Shown: positions 10,701 through 21,412 of the stretch, piece by piece
Numbering within the stretch: the stretch's first letter is position 1
How the letters are laid out: every line of letters begins with the position of its first letter
Source: Macrostomum hystrix
Taxonomy: Eukaryota > Platyhelminthes > Macrostomidae
Reading direction: 5' to 3'
DNA: 64,000 nt
Assembly (NCBI GenBank): GCA_950097015.1
Contig: CATNEN010000039.1
Span: forward strand, 10,758,001-10,822,000
Program-made: the position numbers and the translations under genes
Notes under the pieces: generated by a model
The model's database searches: none
What the model was told of the DNA's origin: nothing
What the model saw: only the letters and a program-made list of their open reading frames with translations

Positions 10701-13700
10701 CTACAGCCTGAACACTCACTGAACTAGAGCCTGAACACTCACTGAACTACAGCCTGAACACTCACTGAACTACAGCCTGAACACTCACTGAACTACAGCC
10801 TGAACACTCACTGAACTAAAGCCTGAACACTCACTGAACTAAAGCCTGAACACTCACTGAACTAAAGCCTGAACACTCACTGAACTACAGCCTGAACACT
10901 CACTGAACTACAGCCTGAACACTCACTGAACTACAGCCTGAACACTCACTGAACTACAGCCTGAACACTCACTGAACTACAGCCTGAACACTCCCTGAAA
11001 TACAGCCTGAACACTCACTGAACTACAGCCTGAACACTCACTGAACTACAGCCTGAACACTCCCTGAAATACAGCCTGAACACTCACTGAACTACAGCCT
11101 GAACACTCCCTGAACTACAGCCGGAACACTCACTGAACTACAGCCTGAACACTCACTGAACTAAAGCCTGAACACTCCCTGAACTACAGCCTGAACACTC
11201 ACTGAACTAAAGCTTGAACACCCACTGAACTAAAGCCTGAACACTCACTGAACTACAGCCTGAACAGTCACTGAACTAAAGCCTGAACACTCCCTGAACT
11301 ACAGCCTGAACACTCCCTGAACTACAGCCTGAACACTCACTGAACTACAGCCTGAACACTCACTGAACTAAAGCCTGAACACTCACTGAACTAGAGCCTG
11401 ACCACTCACTGAACTAGAGCCTGAACACTCACTGAACTAAAGCCTGAACACTCACTGAACTAGAGCCTGAACACTCACTGAACTAGAGCCTGAACAGTCA
11501 CTGAACTAAAGCCTGAACACTCCCTGAAGTAAAGCCTGAACGAAACCCTGTGCTAAGCCCTGAACAATCCCTAACCTATTGCTTATGAAGGCTATTAAAC
11601 CTTAATCCAAGCTCACTCAAACCAACAAATCAGGTGTATGCAATCGGTGGCGACTACGCCCATGCCGAGGCGCGCAAGTCGCCAGCGCTGGACGGCAAAG
11701 TCGAGCGCGACCCGGAGGGCAAAGAGATGCGCTGCCCGGTGATTCTCACCGCTAGAGAGAAAATCATCGCCAAAAAAGTGGTGGAAGCTTTTAGCCAGAC
11801 TGTCTGCGGCTTCGACCTGCTGCGCGCCAACGGCATCTCCTACGTGTGCGACGTCAACGGATTCAGCTTCGTGAAGAGCTCCAACAAGTACTACGACGAT
11901 TGCGCGTACATCTTGGCCGCCCTCCTCACCCAGGCCATCGCGCCTTCGCTGTCGCTATCTCTCAGCTGTCCCAGCATGGACCAGCCGCCGCTGGTTCGAA
12001 CAACCTTTGGCACGGTGATGGAGCTGCGCTGCCTCATTGCAGTGATCCGGCATGGCGATAGGACGCCAAAGCAGAAACTGAAAACTCCGGTTTTTCACAC
12101 GAATTTCTATAGATTGTTTAATCAGCACAGAGGCGTAGGCTGCTGTCGCTGGTTCGAGGCCAAGTTAAAAAAGCCGGCCGCGCTGCAGGAGCTGCTGAAT
12201 GCCGCGAGGGACATTCTGCTGCATGGTGGAGTCGGTGGTGGCGACGTTGTCGACGGCCCGCCTCCAAGTGAGGACAGAGCCAGCATGGAGCAGGTGGGCC
12301 GAATGAGATTTTCGAAATCTAAATTTAGAAACATGATTTTAGTATCTAAATTTAGAAACATGATTTAGTAACTAAATTTAGAAACATGATTCAGTATCTA
12401 AATTTAGAAACATGATTCAGTATCTAAATTTAGAAACATGATTCAGTATCTAAGTTTAGCAACATGATTCAGATTCTCTTCGCTTGATCGATTCTACTAA
12501 ATAGACGTAAATATTTCAGAGGTCTAGATGTACGACATTTTTTATCTCTTGTATCTTGCGACTAATGTGGTTAACCCCTCTCCCATACTATCACAATGTC
12601 GCAGGTGCGCCAGGTGCTAGAAATGCACGGCCGTTTTCGTGGCATTAACCGCAAGGCGCAGCTAAAATTCTACCCGGCCGCCGGAATGGACGCGGCGATG
12701 GCCGGATCGGAGGTTGATCCAGCGCACGGCCAGCTGCTGCTGGTGCTGAAGTGGGGAGGCGCCCTCACTGACCTGGGCCGTTCTCAAGCTGAGAAACTTG
12801 GCAGGGCGTTCAGGTAGCATTGTGGCTGTGTGGTAGCATTGTGGCTGTGTGGTAGAATTGTAGCTGTGTGGTAGCATTGTGGCTGTGTGTTAGCATTGTG
12901 GCTGTGTGGTAGCATTGCGGCTGTGTGGTAGCATTGTAGCTGTGTGGTAGCATTGTGGCTGTGTGGTAGCATTGTAGCTGTGTGGTAGCATTGTGGCTGT
13001 GTGGTAGCATTGTGGCTGTGTGGTAGCATTGTAGCTGTGTGGTAGCATTGTAGCTGTGTGGTAGCATTGTAGCTGTGTGGTAGCATTGTAGCTGTGTGGT
13101 AGCATTGTGGCTGTGTGGTAGCATTGTGGCTGTGTGGTAGCATTGTGGCTGTGTGGTAGCATTGTGGCTGTGTGGTAGCATTGTGGCTGTTTCTCAGTTT
13201 CCGCTCAGTAGCAAATGGGTCGCTTATATCGGCAACGGATTATGCGTGAAGGAAGTGGCGCAGAGGGAATTTAGTAAGAAGGCTTAACATGAGGCGCACG
13301 GCTAGGAATATATAAAAGCAGTCTTTTCCCTTGCCTCCCAATATCGGATTTCCGAGTTGTCCCTTTAGCCCTAAATCCCATCTTTAGCTAATTTCATGCC
13401 TCCTGCAGCCCTCTAAGCCTTCTAAAAGAAGATGACGCCGCTCTCTCTAGAAAAGTACTTTTTTAATATTGCTCAACCCAGGCTTGTTTCAGACAGTAAC
13501 AATTCTGGTTTGTTTCTTAGAATGAAGCCGGGATTTTTTATTTGACTTCGTAATAGGCGCAGCAAATGACAATTTTAGCGAAGTGTTTAGAACGTCTGAA
13601 TCACGTCTTAAAGGTCGGGGGTTCGATTTCCGACTCCACTGGGATAATTTGTGTCCTTTAGCAAGGACGCTTAACTCTGCTTCAGACCATCCAGCTGTTG

Positions 13701-16700
13701 AATGGGTACCAGCATTAGCTGGGGTAATTGAGGGTGCGTGTGGCGTCCCACCAGTCCATGGACTGGACAGCCCAAGTTATTTTTTGGCTTGTCTCTCCAT
13801 ACGGCTGCGAATTCTGGCTCCCTAAGGACCTTAGTGCAGCGAGAGACCAGTATAGTAGTGATAGAACGCTGCAGACTTACTTAACAACAATAACAACAAT
13901 TAACAACAACAGAAATAACAACAAAGACAAAAAAGACAACAATAACTAAATCTTCAACAACAATAACAATAGGGTGATCTACCCGGGCGGCGAGAGTTGC
14001 TCGCGGAGCGACGGCCTGGGCCTGCTGCGGCTGCACTCCACCTATCGGCACGATTTGAAAATCTACGCCAGCGACGAGGGTCGAGTACAGACAACGGCGG
14101 CCGCCTTCGCCAAAGGGTTCCTGGACCTGGAGGGCCCGCTGACGCCAATCCTGGTCCAGATGGTGAAGTCGGCCAACACAAACGGCCTGTTGGACTCTGA
14201 CAATGACTCGCGGCAGTACATGTCCGCAGTGAAGTCCCGCATTCAGGCCAACATGAGCGTCGATCGCGACTTCACTGAGGCTGATGTTCAACGAATCGCT
14301 CCGGACGGCGCTGCGGCTCTCATCCGGGCGATGTGCAACCTGGCCAATCCCAAAGCCGCCTGCCGGAACATGCTCGATGGCATCGCGGCTCTGATTGGCC
14401 GGCTGGAAGCCATGCGCTCTGAGCATCAGGAGAATGAGCTCAGCCAGCTGCCGCTGCTGCTCTACCACGGCGAGTCCGTGGACCTGGCGCTGGGCCGGTG
14501 GCAGAAGCTGATTAAAGAATTCTACAATCCAGTAGATGACCAGTTCCAACTGGCCAAGGTGAGACTATTCGTTTGCAAACCTGATGCGCTTGTACGGTGG
14601 GTCGCAGAGAGGCTAACGCGTTTGCCTCTCGCACCAAGGTTCCCGAGCTCGATTCCGGGGCTAGGCCACATTCATTTGGGGCGCAGCAGCGGAGAGAAGG
14701 CTTGGGGGCTTGTCGTGCAATTTACACCATTGAGGGCCAACCTCGAATGTACAGTGAGAATGTACACTGCATGTGTACAGTATCAGTGTGCGTGTGGGCT
14801 CAGGAGTCAGTGAAGAAATGGGCAGAACTGCCTCCTCGCTGTCTGCAGGTCTACTGTCACCAGATGATGTGCCATTGCCCGCAGCCCTCCTGCAACTATT
14901 GTTATTAATAAGTTTATGTGCTTACCCGGCCGTTTCTTAAAAGTGCTTCGTACAAAACAGTTTATCACCTGGATTAGCTATACCTAGACTAGTTTATCTA
15001 TATGGAGTTTCTTAAGAAACCCCGCCAGCTCGCAGCCGCGGAGGGAAGGCTTTTGTGGCTATCAAGTACCACTAGGAGTTGAAAGATGGGAAAATAGAAA
15101 AAGTTTCTTAGAAAAAGTTTAGGAGGCCGGTTTTCACAGAAAAATACACTACAGAGATTTTCACTTTTCTTCTGCACACATTTAGTGACTGTACTATTTG
15201 TATTTAATTGGACGCGAATCAAAAGCTCATCTTTTGATATGATTTTCCTTATTTATTGCTTCTTCGATTTCTGTTAAGCCTTTTTTGTGAAAAACATCGA
15301 CTTTATATTCTTTATATATTTCTATTTATATCGACTAATAATTATTATTACTGTAATCGACACTATTAAGGTGCCGGATATTTACGACAACATCAAATAC
15401 GATTTATTGCACAACGAAGCGATTTTCGACACGTGCGGTGCCACCGCTCGCCAGCTGTACTGTTTCGCCAAGAGCATGGCGGACATTGTTGTACCAAGCG
15501 AGTACGGCATTAGCGGCCGAGAAAAGCTGCTCATTGCTCAGCACATTTGCAATCCGCTGCTGAAGAAGCTTTTAGCCGATATGCAGTACACTAACGCCAT
15601 CGAGGTTGACGAGTCAGAGCCAGCAGGACGTCAGGACACAGTCGGCTTGTGAGCAGCAATTATTAAGATTGGGATAATCTCAGGCGGTGGAGCAAAGCAT
15701 ATTTGTCTCGACCAAATCCCTAAATCGGTGTGTGTTTTTAGATTGCCCAACCTGCACACTTTAACAGGTAGACCACGCTGGTATTGTAAATTTGAGAGCC
15801 ATCAAACATATGGCCAATCCATATGGTTTCAAAAAGGAAAAATTCACAATTTAATCAATCCTAAATAGTCAAAAATGATAGCCCACATGGTTTACATAAT
15901 GATATTTTTTGGATAATTTTCCCAATTAGCCGTGGCCGCGGAGCTTTGGAAGGCATTACTCACTTGATAAATCAGTGCCCTAGCAACAATTTGTATATTG
16001 TAATCCATTAAATCAATCAGCATTGATCCCATTTGCCCAGGGGATAAACTGCACTTAGCCTAATGATCGAGTCCTCCATTCTTATCCGAATCTCCTATCG
16101 CCCTTTCGATAGGTCTGGTACTCTGTCACTGGTACTTTTACAAAAAAAACACGTTTTCCCCATGGGGAGAATCTTTGAACAGGTCTTTCTAAAGGTAATG
16201 AGCAAGATGAAACTGGGGTTTTCCTCGCAAATGCATAACTACGAGTACATGAATATATACGTTAAGACTGTCACGTCCTGCTCACCCGCCGTTACTTTCC
16301 AGCCAGTCGCCGTCGCATGTCGAAGACACCCAAGTCAATCGGGGAATGTGAGTTGAAACTCGTGCTGCGAATTAGTTTAATAAAACCCTCTGTACTTTTC
16401 TTATTATTCAGTAGCTAATTAATAATTGTCATAATTGATTGCACCTGCCCCATTTGGGTCAGATATGCAGCCGACAGCACAGCCGCAGCTAATGCGCGGC
16501 GCATCTGAAGGCTGCGTACAGCTGTTCAGTCCATGGACTGGGGGGACGCCACACCCACCTTCAATTATCCCAGCTGATGCTGGTACCCATTTAACAGCTG
16601 GGTGAACTGAAGCAATGCAGAGTTAAGTGTCTTGCTTAAGGACACAAACTGTTCCAGTGGAGTCGGGAATCGAACCCCCGACCTTCAAGTCGTGAGTCCG

Positions 16701-19463
16701 ACGCCCTAACCACTAGGCTACAACCTCTTACTTGGCTGTAATATTGCAGTAGCTTACAGTAGCTAGAATACTGAAGAAAGTTCACCTAATCTGCTTTTTA
16801 AATACTATAGGTATCAATCTCTCAAATTTATGGTGTCAATCTCCCAGTGTTATTGGTGTCAATCTCCGGTATAAAGGTATCTATCTTCGGTATAAAAGGG
16901 ATCAATCTCCGGTATATAGGGTATCAATCTCTCAGTGTTAATGACATCAATCTCCTATTGTCGATGGCATCGATCCCCCGGTGTCAATGGTATCAATGCA
17001 CCAATCTCCCAGCCAGCTTAGAGGTTTTCAACAGAAGTGTAAAAGGCAGTTATCTCCCGGTGACTGTTTTAGCCGCAGCCTCAACGCCACGCAGCCGCAG
17101 GAGCGTTTCGTTCGCACCCGGCTCTACTTCACTTCCGAGTCGCACCTGCACTCCGTAATTAACGTACTCAGACACGGCGACCTGGCCAATCAGGCCACCG
17201 ATGAGCAGTGGGCCCGGGCCATAGACTATTGCAACGCGGTCACCGAGCTGAATTACCTCACCCAGATTGTGTTCATGATCTACGAGGACTCGCAGCAGTC
17301 GGCAGACTCAGACAATCGCTATCACGTTGAGCTGCACTTCTCTCCGGGCTGCGTCGCTGCGACACCGTCGTCTGTGGACTTCTCGACGGCGGCTAGTGCG
17401 GCGGCCAACGGCGGCTACCGACCCAGGCGGCACGGGAACAGCGTCTGCGGCGCTGGAATTCGCGGCGACAATACTGCAGCCGAGCTTTGCGCCAGTGTTG
17501 ACCTGTCTGCGAAATCTGCTGGGGACGAGACTGACGCACTGGCGAGCCTGGTTCAGCAGCAGCAGCAGAAGACGTTGGAGCAGGAACAGAAACTAGAGAA
17601 TGAGACGGAACAGAAAAAAGAACCAGTAAATGCACAGGCGCCTGAACAGGTACTGAAACATGAGCACAGTCAGGAGCTGGAGCCAGAGACGAAGGTGGAA
17701 CAGCTGCATCGTCAGAAGCAGGAGCCAGAGACGAAGGTGGAACAGCTGCATCGTCAGAAGCAGGAGCCAGAGACGAAGATGGAACAGCTGCATCGTCAGG
17801 AGCAGGAGCCAGAGACGAAGATGGAACAGCTGCATCGTCAGGAGCAGGAGCCAGAGACGAAGATGGAACAGCTGCATCGTCAGGAGCAGGAGCCAGAGAC
17901 GAAGATGGAACAGCTGCATCGTCAGGAGCAGGAGCCAGAGACGAAGATGGAACAGCTGCATCGTCAGGAGCAGGAGCCAGAGACGAAGATGGAACAGCTG
18001 CATCGTCAGAAGCAGGAGCCAGAGACGAAGGTGGAACAGCTGCATCGTCAGGAGCAGGAGCCAGTATCACAGCCATTGACTGCACAGCCGCCGAAATCTT
18101 CAAAATTTCGCGTGGGTCGTTTCGAGCTTTCGTCCACTAAGAAACTTGCGCTGTGCGACTCGGGTGTCGATACAATGTCTGACTGTGGTGAGCCTATCCT
18201 AATTTTTTAAGTGGCAAATGGGTATCACGTCCGACTTTCGTACTAATGACGGCCAACCACCAAGGCACAGTGCAACAATGCAGAGAGTGTACACTGACGA
18301 TGAGAAAGCCAATGTGCATGGGTGTGCTGAGGTGTTTACGAAACTGGCAGAATAGCCTCCTCTCTGGCAACGGGTCAACTGTCGCTAGGTGGTCATTGAC
18401 TTAAAATTCATTTTTTACTCTACTATTAGTAGCCATGTACATTTTTTCAGAGTCAAGAGACATATTTGATGGCGCCAACCGTGACAGCATGGCTGTACAA
18501 GCCAGACAGCGTCAGAACTCTTGGTCGCATAGGTTTTTGGAATTTCCCGACGTTCAGTCGTCACAACAGCAGGCACAGAAGCAGCAGCAGCAGCAGCAGC
18601 AGCCATTTCAGCCGCTGAGAACCTGTAGTGAGGCATCAAATGAAGATACTTCAGCAGCAGCAGCAGCAGGATGCAGCGCTAGTACATTCCATGCGTCAGC
18701 TGATGTGAAGCGCATGCTGAGGCATATCAGCTCAAAGAGCTTGGTCCTGCCAGCAGGTAATATTTTCTTTTTTTAAGTTGCGTTTCGTGCAACAGACTTT
18801 CAAAATTTTTGTTTTACAAAATGCAGTTTAAATTTTAGAAAAGGCCTATAAAATTAACTAAAAACTTATATTTTATGGAAAACTCGGCAATGTTTGGCAT
18901 CTTTTAGAATAAATGTCTTGAAGAGGAAACATTTTGTCTTCCTTAAACTTTATTTAAGCACAGCTCACTAGGTAAAACAGGTAGACACACTAGCTGCACC
19001 TAAAATATAGTTATCAGCACTTTTTTTCAACATCAACATTTCAGCCGATTCCAAGCAGAACCTGATCTCAACCAGTCTGATTCGCTCCTCGGATCCGGAG
19101 TTTCACAGCAGCTCACTGCACTGCTCAACAATTGGTCATGTTGGTGAGACGCCTGCTGTGGCCGCATCTGCTCATGAGACAGCACCGCAAGGGGATACTG
19201 CGATGGCAGCTCCGATCGCAGATGCCGCTGCTGCTGCTGCTGATTCTGTCGGTACGGAGGCCACCGAGGAAGCAGCGAAGGCTCGGCAGCAGTGCCAGCT
19301 GGTGAACGCGCCCTGCGTGCCTGGAATTTACCCGCTGGAGACGCTGCACAACTCACTGACCCTGCGCCAGGTGGAGCTGTTCCTGCACCGCTTCACCCGG
19401 GTGCGCCAGAGAACACCCGGTGGCAGCAGGCAGGCATCCTGCGCCCACCTGGCTAGCGACTGA
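4731..19463 (+). CDS. PPIP5K: Inositol hexakisphosphate / diphosphoinositol-pentakisphosphate kinase (PPIP5K, VIP1)
   Basis: Bifunctional cytosolic enzyme: an ATP-grasp kinase makes inositol pyrophosphates at the 1 position (IP7, IP8) and a histidine-acid-phosphatase-like domain removes them. Exons: 4731-5109, 5499-5861, 11634-12293, 12605-12813, 13973-14558, 15371-15648, 17073-18187, 18451-18756, 19045-19463; all phases agree. The in-frame ATG is 4777, giving about 1422 residues. Visible landmarks: N-terminal [26 protein letters not shown], the kinase metal motif [10 protein letters not shown] (about 304-313), the phosphatase signature [10 protein letters not shown] (about 371-380), [34 protein letters not shown], and the C-terminal family motif [15 protein letters not shown]. 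All match animal PPIP5K in order. Unusual: a coding 42-bp repeat in the disordered C-terminal region, poly-Gln and poly-Ala runs, and huge repeat-filled introns. Exon 1 may be preceded by another exon or be a trans-spliced-leader acceptor, because the frame stays open to the AG at 4730. Confidence 0.93.
5148..5485. repeat. 26-bp minisatellite in PPIP5K intron 1
   Basis: About 12 units of 26 bp (core CTGTAGGCTGTCACCCGCC) occupy most of intron 5110-5498. The last units change AGGCTGT to TGGCTGC. Confidence 0.9.
5876..6289. repeat. First copy of duplicated block: short 20-bp array plus non-repetitive spacer
   Basis: Three 20-bp units (CTCATCTAGCTAGTGTAATC) are followed by about 360 bp of non-repetitive sequence starting CATATGGTCCTGATCTAG at 5929. 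The same spacer recurs at 9783 with only a few differences, in the same order relative to the flanking arrays. Confidence 0.9.
6290..7526. repeat. 23-bp minisatellite B, first block (PPIP5K intron 2)
   Basis: About 53 units of 23 bp with core CACTCACTGAACTAAAGCC. The main variable position gives CTAAAG, CTACAG or CTAGAG. The CTACAG variant resembles a 3' splice site. Confidence 0.95.
7527..9782. repeat. 20-bp minisatellite A with higher-order structure (PPIP5K intron 2)
   Basis: About 112 units of exactly 20 bp (CTCATCTAGCTAGTGTAATC; many contain the palindrome CTAGCTAG). Variant units recur at fixed longer spacings of 300 bp and 660 bp, so the array has higher-order repeats. Confidence 0.95.
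9783..10133. repeat. Second copy of the non-repetitive spacer
   Basis: Nearly identical to 5929-6289, offset 3854 bp. Differences include a one-base deletion near GTAAATTATAC and single substitutions. It marks a segmental duplication inside intron 2. Confidence 0.92.
10134..11560. repeat. 23-bp minisatellite B, second block (PPIP5K intron 2)
   Basis: About 62 units of the same 23-bp repeat as 6290-7526, more diverged towards the right end (CTCCCTGAAATACAG variants). It ends about 70 bp before the exon at 11634. Confidence 0.95.
12317..12470. repeat. 26-bp repeat in PPIP5K intron 3
   Basis: Six units of about 26 bp with core AAATTTAGAAACATGATT. It begins about 25 bp after the 5' splice site at 12294. 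Confidence 0.85.
12814..13190. repeat. 19-bp minisatellite starting at base 1 of PPIP5K intron 4
   Basis: About 20 units of GTAGCATTGTGGCTGTGTG. The first unit begins with the intronic GT of the 5' splice site, so the splice donor is the first member of the array. Confidence 0.93.
13573..13971 (+). mobile_element. tRNA-derived SINE (family 1), copy 1, abutting a 3' splice site
   Basis: The head shows a decayed A box and an intact B-box region (GGTCGGGGGTTCGATTTCC), then the family body (CTGTTGAATGGGTACCAGC, AGTCCATGGACTGGACAGC). The 3' half after that differs from the other copies and ends in an AAC-rich tail (AACAACAATAACAATAG) whose final AG is the acceptor for the exon at 13973. This suggests a subfamily with another 3' body. 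Confidence 0.75.
14601..14905 (+). mobile_element. Second tRNA-like short repeat (family 2), copy 1
   Basis: Starts GAGAGGCTAACGCGTTTGCC with a B-box-like GAGCTCGATTCC. It then has CACATTCATTTGGGG, a TGTACAGTATCAGTGTGCGT stretch and CAGAACTGCCTCCTCGCTG. Related copies lie at 18235, 22975 and 36905. It sits in PPIP5K intron 5. Confidence 0.6.
14906..15370. other. PPIP5K intron 5 remainder, nothing recognised
   Basis: AT-rich non-repetitive sequence between the short repeat and the acceptor CTATTAAG before exon 15371. No coding signal. Confidence 0.5.
15649..16399. other. PPIP5K intron 6, first half, nothing recognised
   Basis: Non-repetitive, moderately AT-rich. Open frames here (for example 16063-16356) show no family resemblance and no flanking splice logic. 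Confidence 0.5.
16400..16728 (-). mobile_element. tRNA-derived SINE (family 1), copy 2, best preserved head
   Basis: On the minus strand the head reads GTAGCCTAGTGGTTAGGGC (A box) followed by GGGGGTTCGATTCCCGAC (B box), the internal promoter of RNA polymerase III. The body follows with TTGTGTCCTTAAGCAAGAC, TTAAATGGGTACCAGCATC and AGTCCATGGACTGAACAGC, and an A/T-rich tail. Lies in PPIP5K intron 6. Confidence 0.85.
16810..17010. repeat. Degenerate repeat near end of PPIP5K intron 6
   Basis: About nine imperfect units of 20-25 bp with core GGTATCAATCTCC, variably followed by CAGTGTTAAT or GGTATAAAG. It is older or less homogenised than the other arrays. Confidence 0.75.
17680..18057 (+). repeat. 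Coding 42-bp minisatellite in PPIP5K exon 7
   Basis: Nine tandem 42-bp units in frame with PPIP5K, each encoding [14 protein letters not shown] or close variants (V for M, K for E). The region is charged, Gln/Glu-rich and likely disordered or coiled. The same repeat is open in other frames and on the other strand, which yields false ORFs. Confidence 0.93.
18235..18400 (+). mobile_element. Family-2 short repeat, partial copy 2
   Basis: Shares with the copies at 14601 and 36905 the run from TGCAACAATGCAGAG through GAAACTGGCAGAATAGCC to CAACTGTCGCTAGGTGGTC. The tRNA-like head is missing. Lies in PPIP5K intron 7. Confidence 0.5.
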
Positions 19464-19732
19464 AGCTTTGCCTGGTGCACGGCCAGTGGAGGATTAGCAT
19501 TAGTTTGCATAATTTGCACCTTCCAGTTCATTCGAATGAGATAAAGAACTTCGCTGTTTTTAGTCTCGTCTGTGAAATTGCTTTCGATTGCCTAATTTGC
19601 CAGCATTGTTTTGTCAAGTCAGCTTGTTTTTAGCCCAGAAAAGGTTTTCTTACTTCTGATTTGTGAGTCTCATTTGGTCAAGTTGTGCTGTCGCAAAAAG
19701 TACCGCGTCTTTTCCTTCCGTCTTTTCCCTCT

Positions 19733-20350
19733 CTCTTCCACAAGATCCCCTCTCTCTTCCGCAAGATCCACTCTCTCTTCCGCAAGATCCCCTCTCTCTT
19801 CCACAAGATCCCCTCTCTCTTCCACAAGATCCCCTCTCTTCCACAAGATCCCCTCTCTCTTCCACAAAATCCCCTCTCTCCGTATGATCCCCTCTCTCTT
19901 CCACAAGATCCCCTCTCTCTTCCACAAGATCCACTCTCTCTTCCACAAGATCCCCTCTCTTCCACAAGATCCCCTCTCTCTTCCACAAGATCCCCTCTCT
20001 CTTCCACAAGATCCCCTCTCTCTTCCACAAGATCCACTCTCTCTTCCACAAGATCCCCTCTCTCTTCCACAAGATCCCCTCTCTCTTCCACAAGATCCCC
20101 TCTCTCTTCCACAAGATCCCCTCTCTCTTCCACAAGATCCCCTCTCTCCGTAAGATCTCCTCTCTCTTCCACAAGATCCCCTCTCTCTTCCACAAGATCC
20201 CCTCTCTCTTCCACCAGATCCCCTCTCTCTTCCACAAGATCCCCTCTCTCCGTAAGATCTCTCTCTCTTCCACAAGATCCCCTCTCTCTTCCACAAGATC
20301 CCCTCTCTCCGTAAGATCCCCTCTCTCTTCCACAAAATCCCCTCTCTCTC
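19733..20350. repeat. 21-bp pyrimidine-rich minisatellite downstream of PPIP5K
   Basis: About 29 units of 21 bp (CTCTCTCTTCCACAAGATCC), some shortened by 2 bp or replaced by CTCTCTCCGTAAGATCC. The array starts about 270 bp after the PPIP5K stop, so it is 3' UTR or intergenic. Because units are 21 bp it is open in several frames on both strands; none is a gene. Confidence 0.93.
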
Positions 20351-21092
20351 AGTTGCTGTCATGTCTCTATCTCATACTATCTCACCTGTCTCGTTTTATG
20401 TCCAAACTAATATATTTCATTCATATGTGTGAATTCAGCTTCAAGCTCTCTTTTTTATATCAAATATTTTGACGAGCATTTTCTCACGAAACGAACAACG
20501 CTCATCATTTTGTTTAAATCGCATCAAAGTATTTTTGCTTATTCAACTTTTTTACCAGTTTCACCCATATTTGATAAGCGATTAGTCGTTCTGCTAGACA
20601 AATCAAGCTATCAAATCCATTCGTGTGTTAACTCAAGGTTGATTTTTTGCTGATCGTAGCCGTGGTTCGTGTTTTTATCGACCAATTGGTTGACGCACGA
20701 GTTGTCTGTTTTGAGCATGTGTTTTACATTTCCGCGAAGCAATCTGGCTTTTACATTTTTTGCAGAGAAACAACACATTTTTCATGCGAATCTATGCATG
20801 ATTCGCATTGTAGCCGATTCTAAGTTTTTCAAAAATATTTATCGGTTAATTTTACGCAATCTCTTAATACTTACAGTTCGCAAGCAATACTATACACGCA
20901 GATTTTACAAGCGATAAGTTAATAACAGTAAAATACATTCGCTATTGGAGACGAGATTTAAAAGACCTGTTTCAAACTTATTACTCGTAATTCATTTGTT
21001 TCTCTCAAGCATACACTTTTGACTTCTTTGGAAAATAGGCCTTCAAATTTAAACGGCCATCCTGCACGTCTTGTATTAGGATTGCGAAGTTT
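20351..21092. other. Intergenic, AT-rich, no gene seen
   Basis: Short open frames at 20429-20653 and 20669-20917 have no recognisable domain, no splice context and biased Phe/Ser/Leu content expected of AT-rich noise. Confidence 0.5.
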
Positions 21093-21412
21093 GCCCCAGC
21101 CGACGTTTGCCAGCCGACGTTTGCCAGCCGACGTTTGCCAGCCGACGTTTGCCAGCTGACGTTTGTCAGCCGACGTTTGCCAGCCGACGTTTGCCAGCCG
21201 ACGTTTGCCAGCCGACGTTTGCCAGCCGAGGCTTGCCAGCTGACGTTTGCCAGCCGACGTTTGTCAGCCGACGTTTGCCAGCTGACGTTTGCCAGCCGAC
21301 GTTTGCCAGCCGACGTTTGCCAGCCGACGTTTGCCAGCCGAGGCTTGCCAGCCGAGGCTTGCCAGCTGACGTTTGCCAGCCGACGTTTACCAGCCGAGGT
21401 TTGCCAGGCGGC
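21093..21412. repeat. 14-bp minisatellite
   Basis: About 23 units of CAGCCGACGTTTGC with variants CAGCTGACGTTTGC and CAGCCGAGGCTTGC. Intergenic, between the converging PPIP5K and LACT-like genes. Confidence 0.93.

Noticed and set aside
16690-16728. Functional tRNA gene
   Set aside because: The A and B boxes belong to a SINE head: the 3' acceptor stem is missing and the same head recurs in several introns with the same body.
17393-18103. 236-codon minus-strand open frame with Ala-Ser-Pro repeats
   Set aside because: It is the antisense shadow of the 42-bp coding repeat in PPIP5K.
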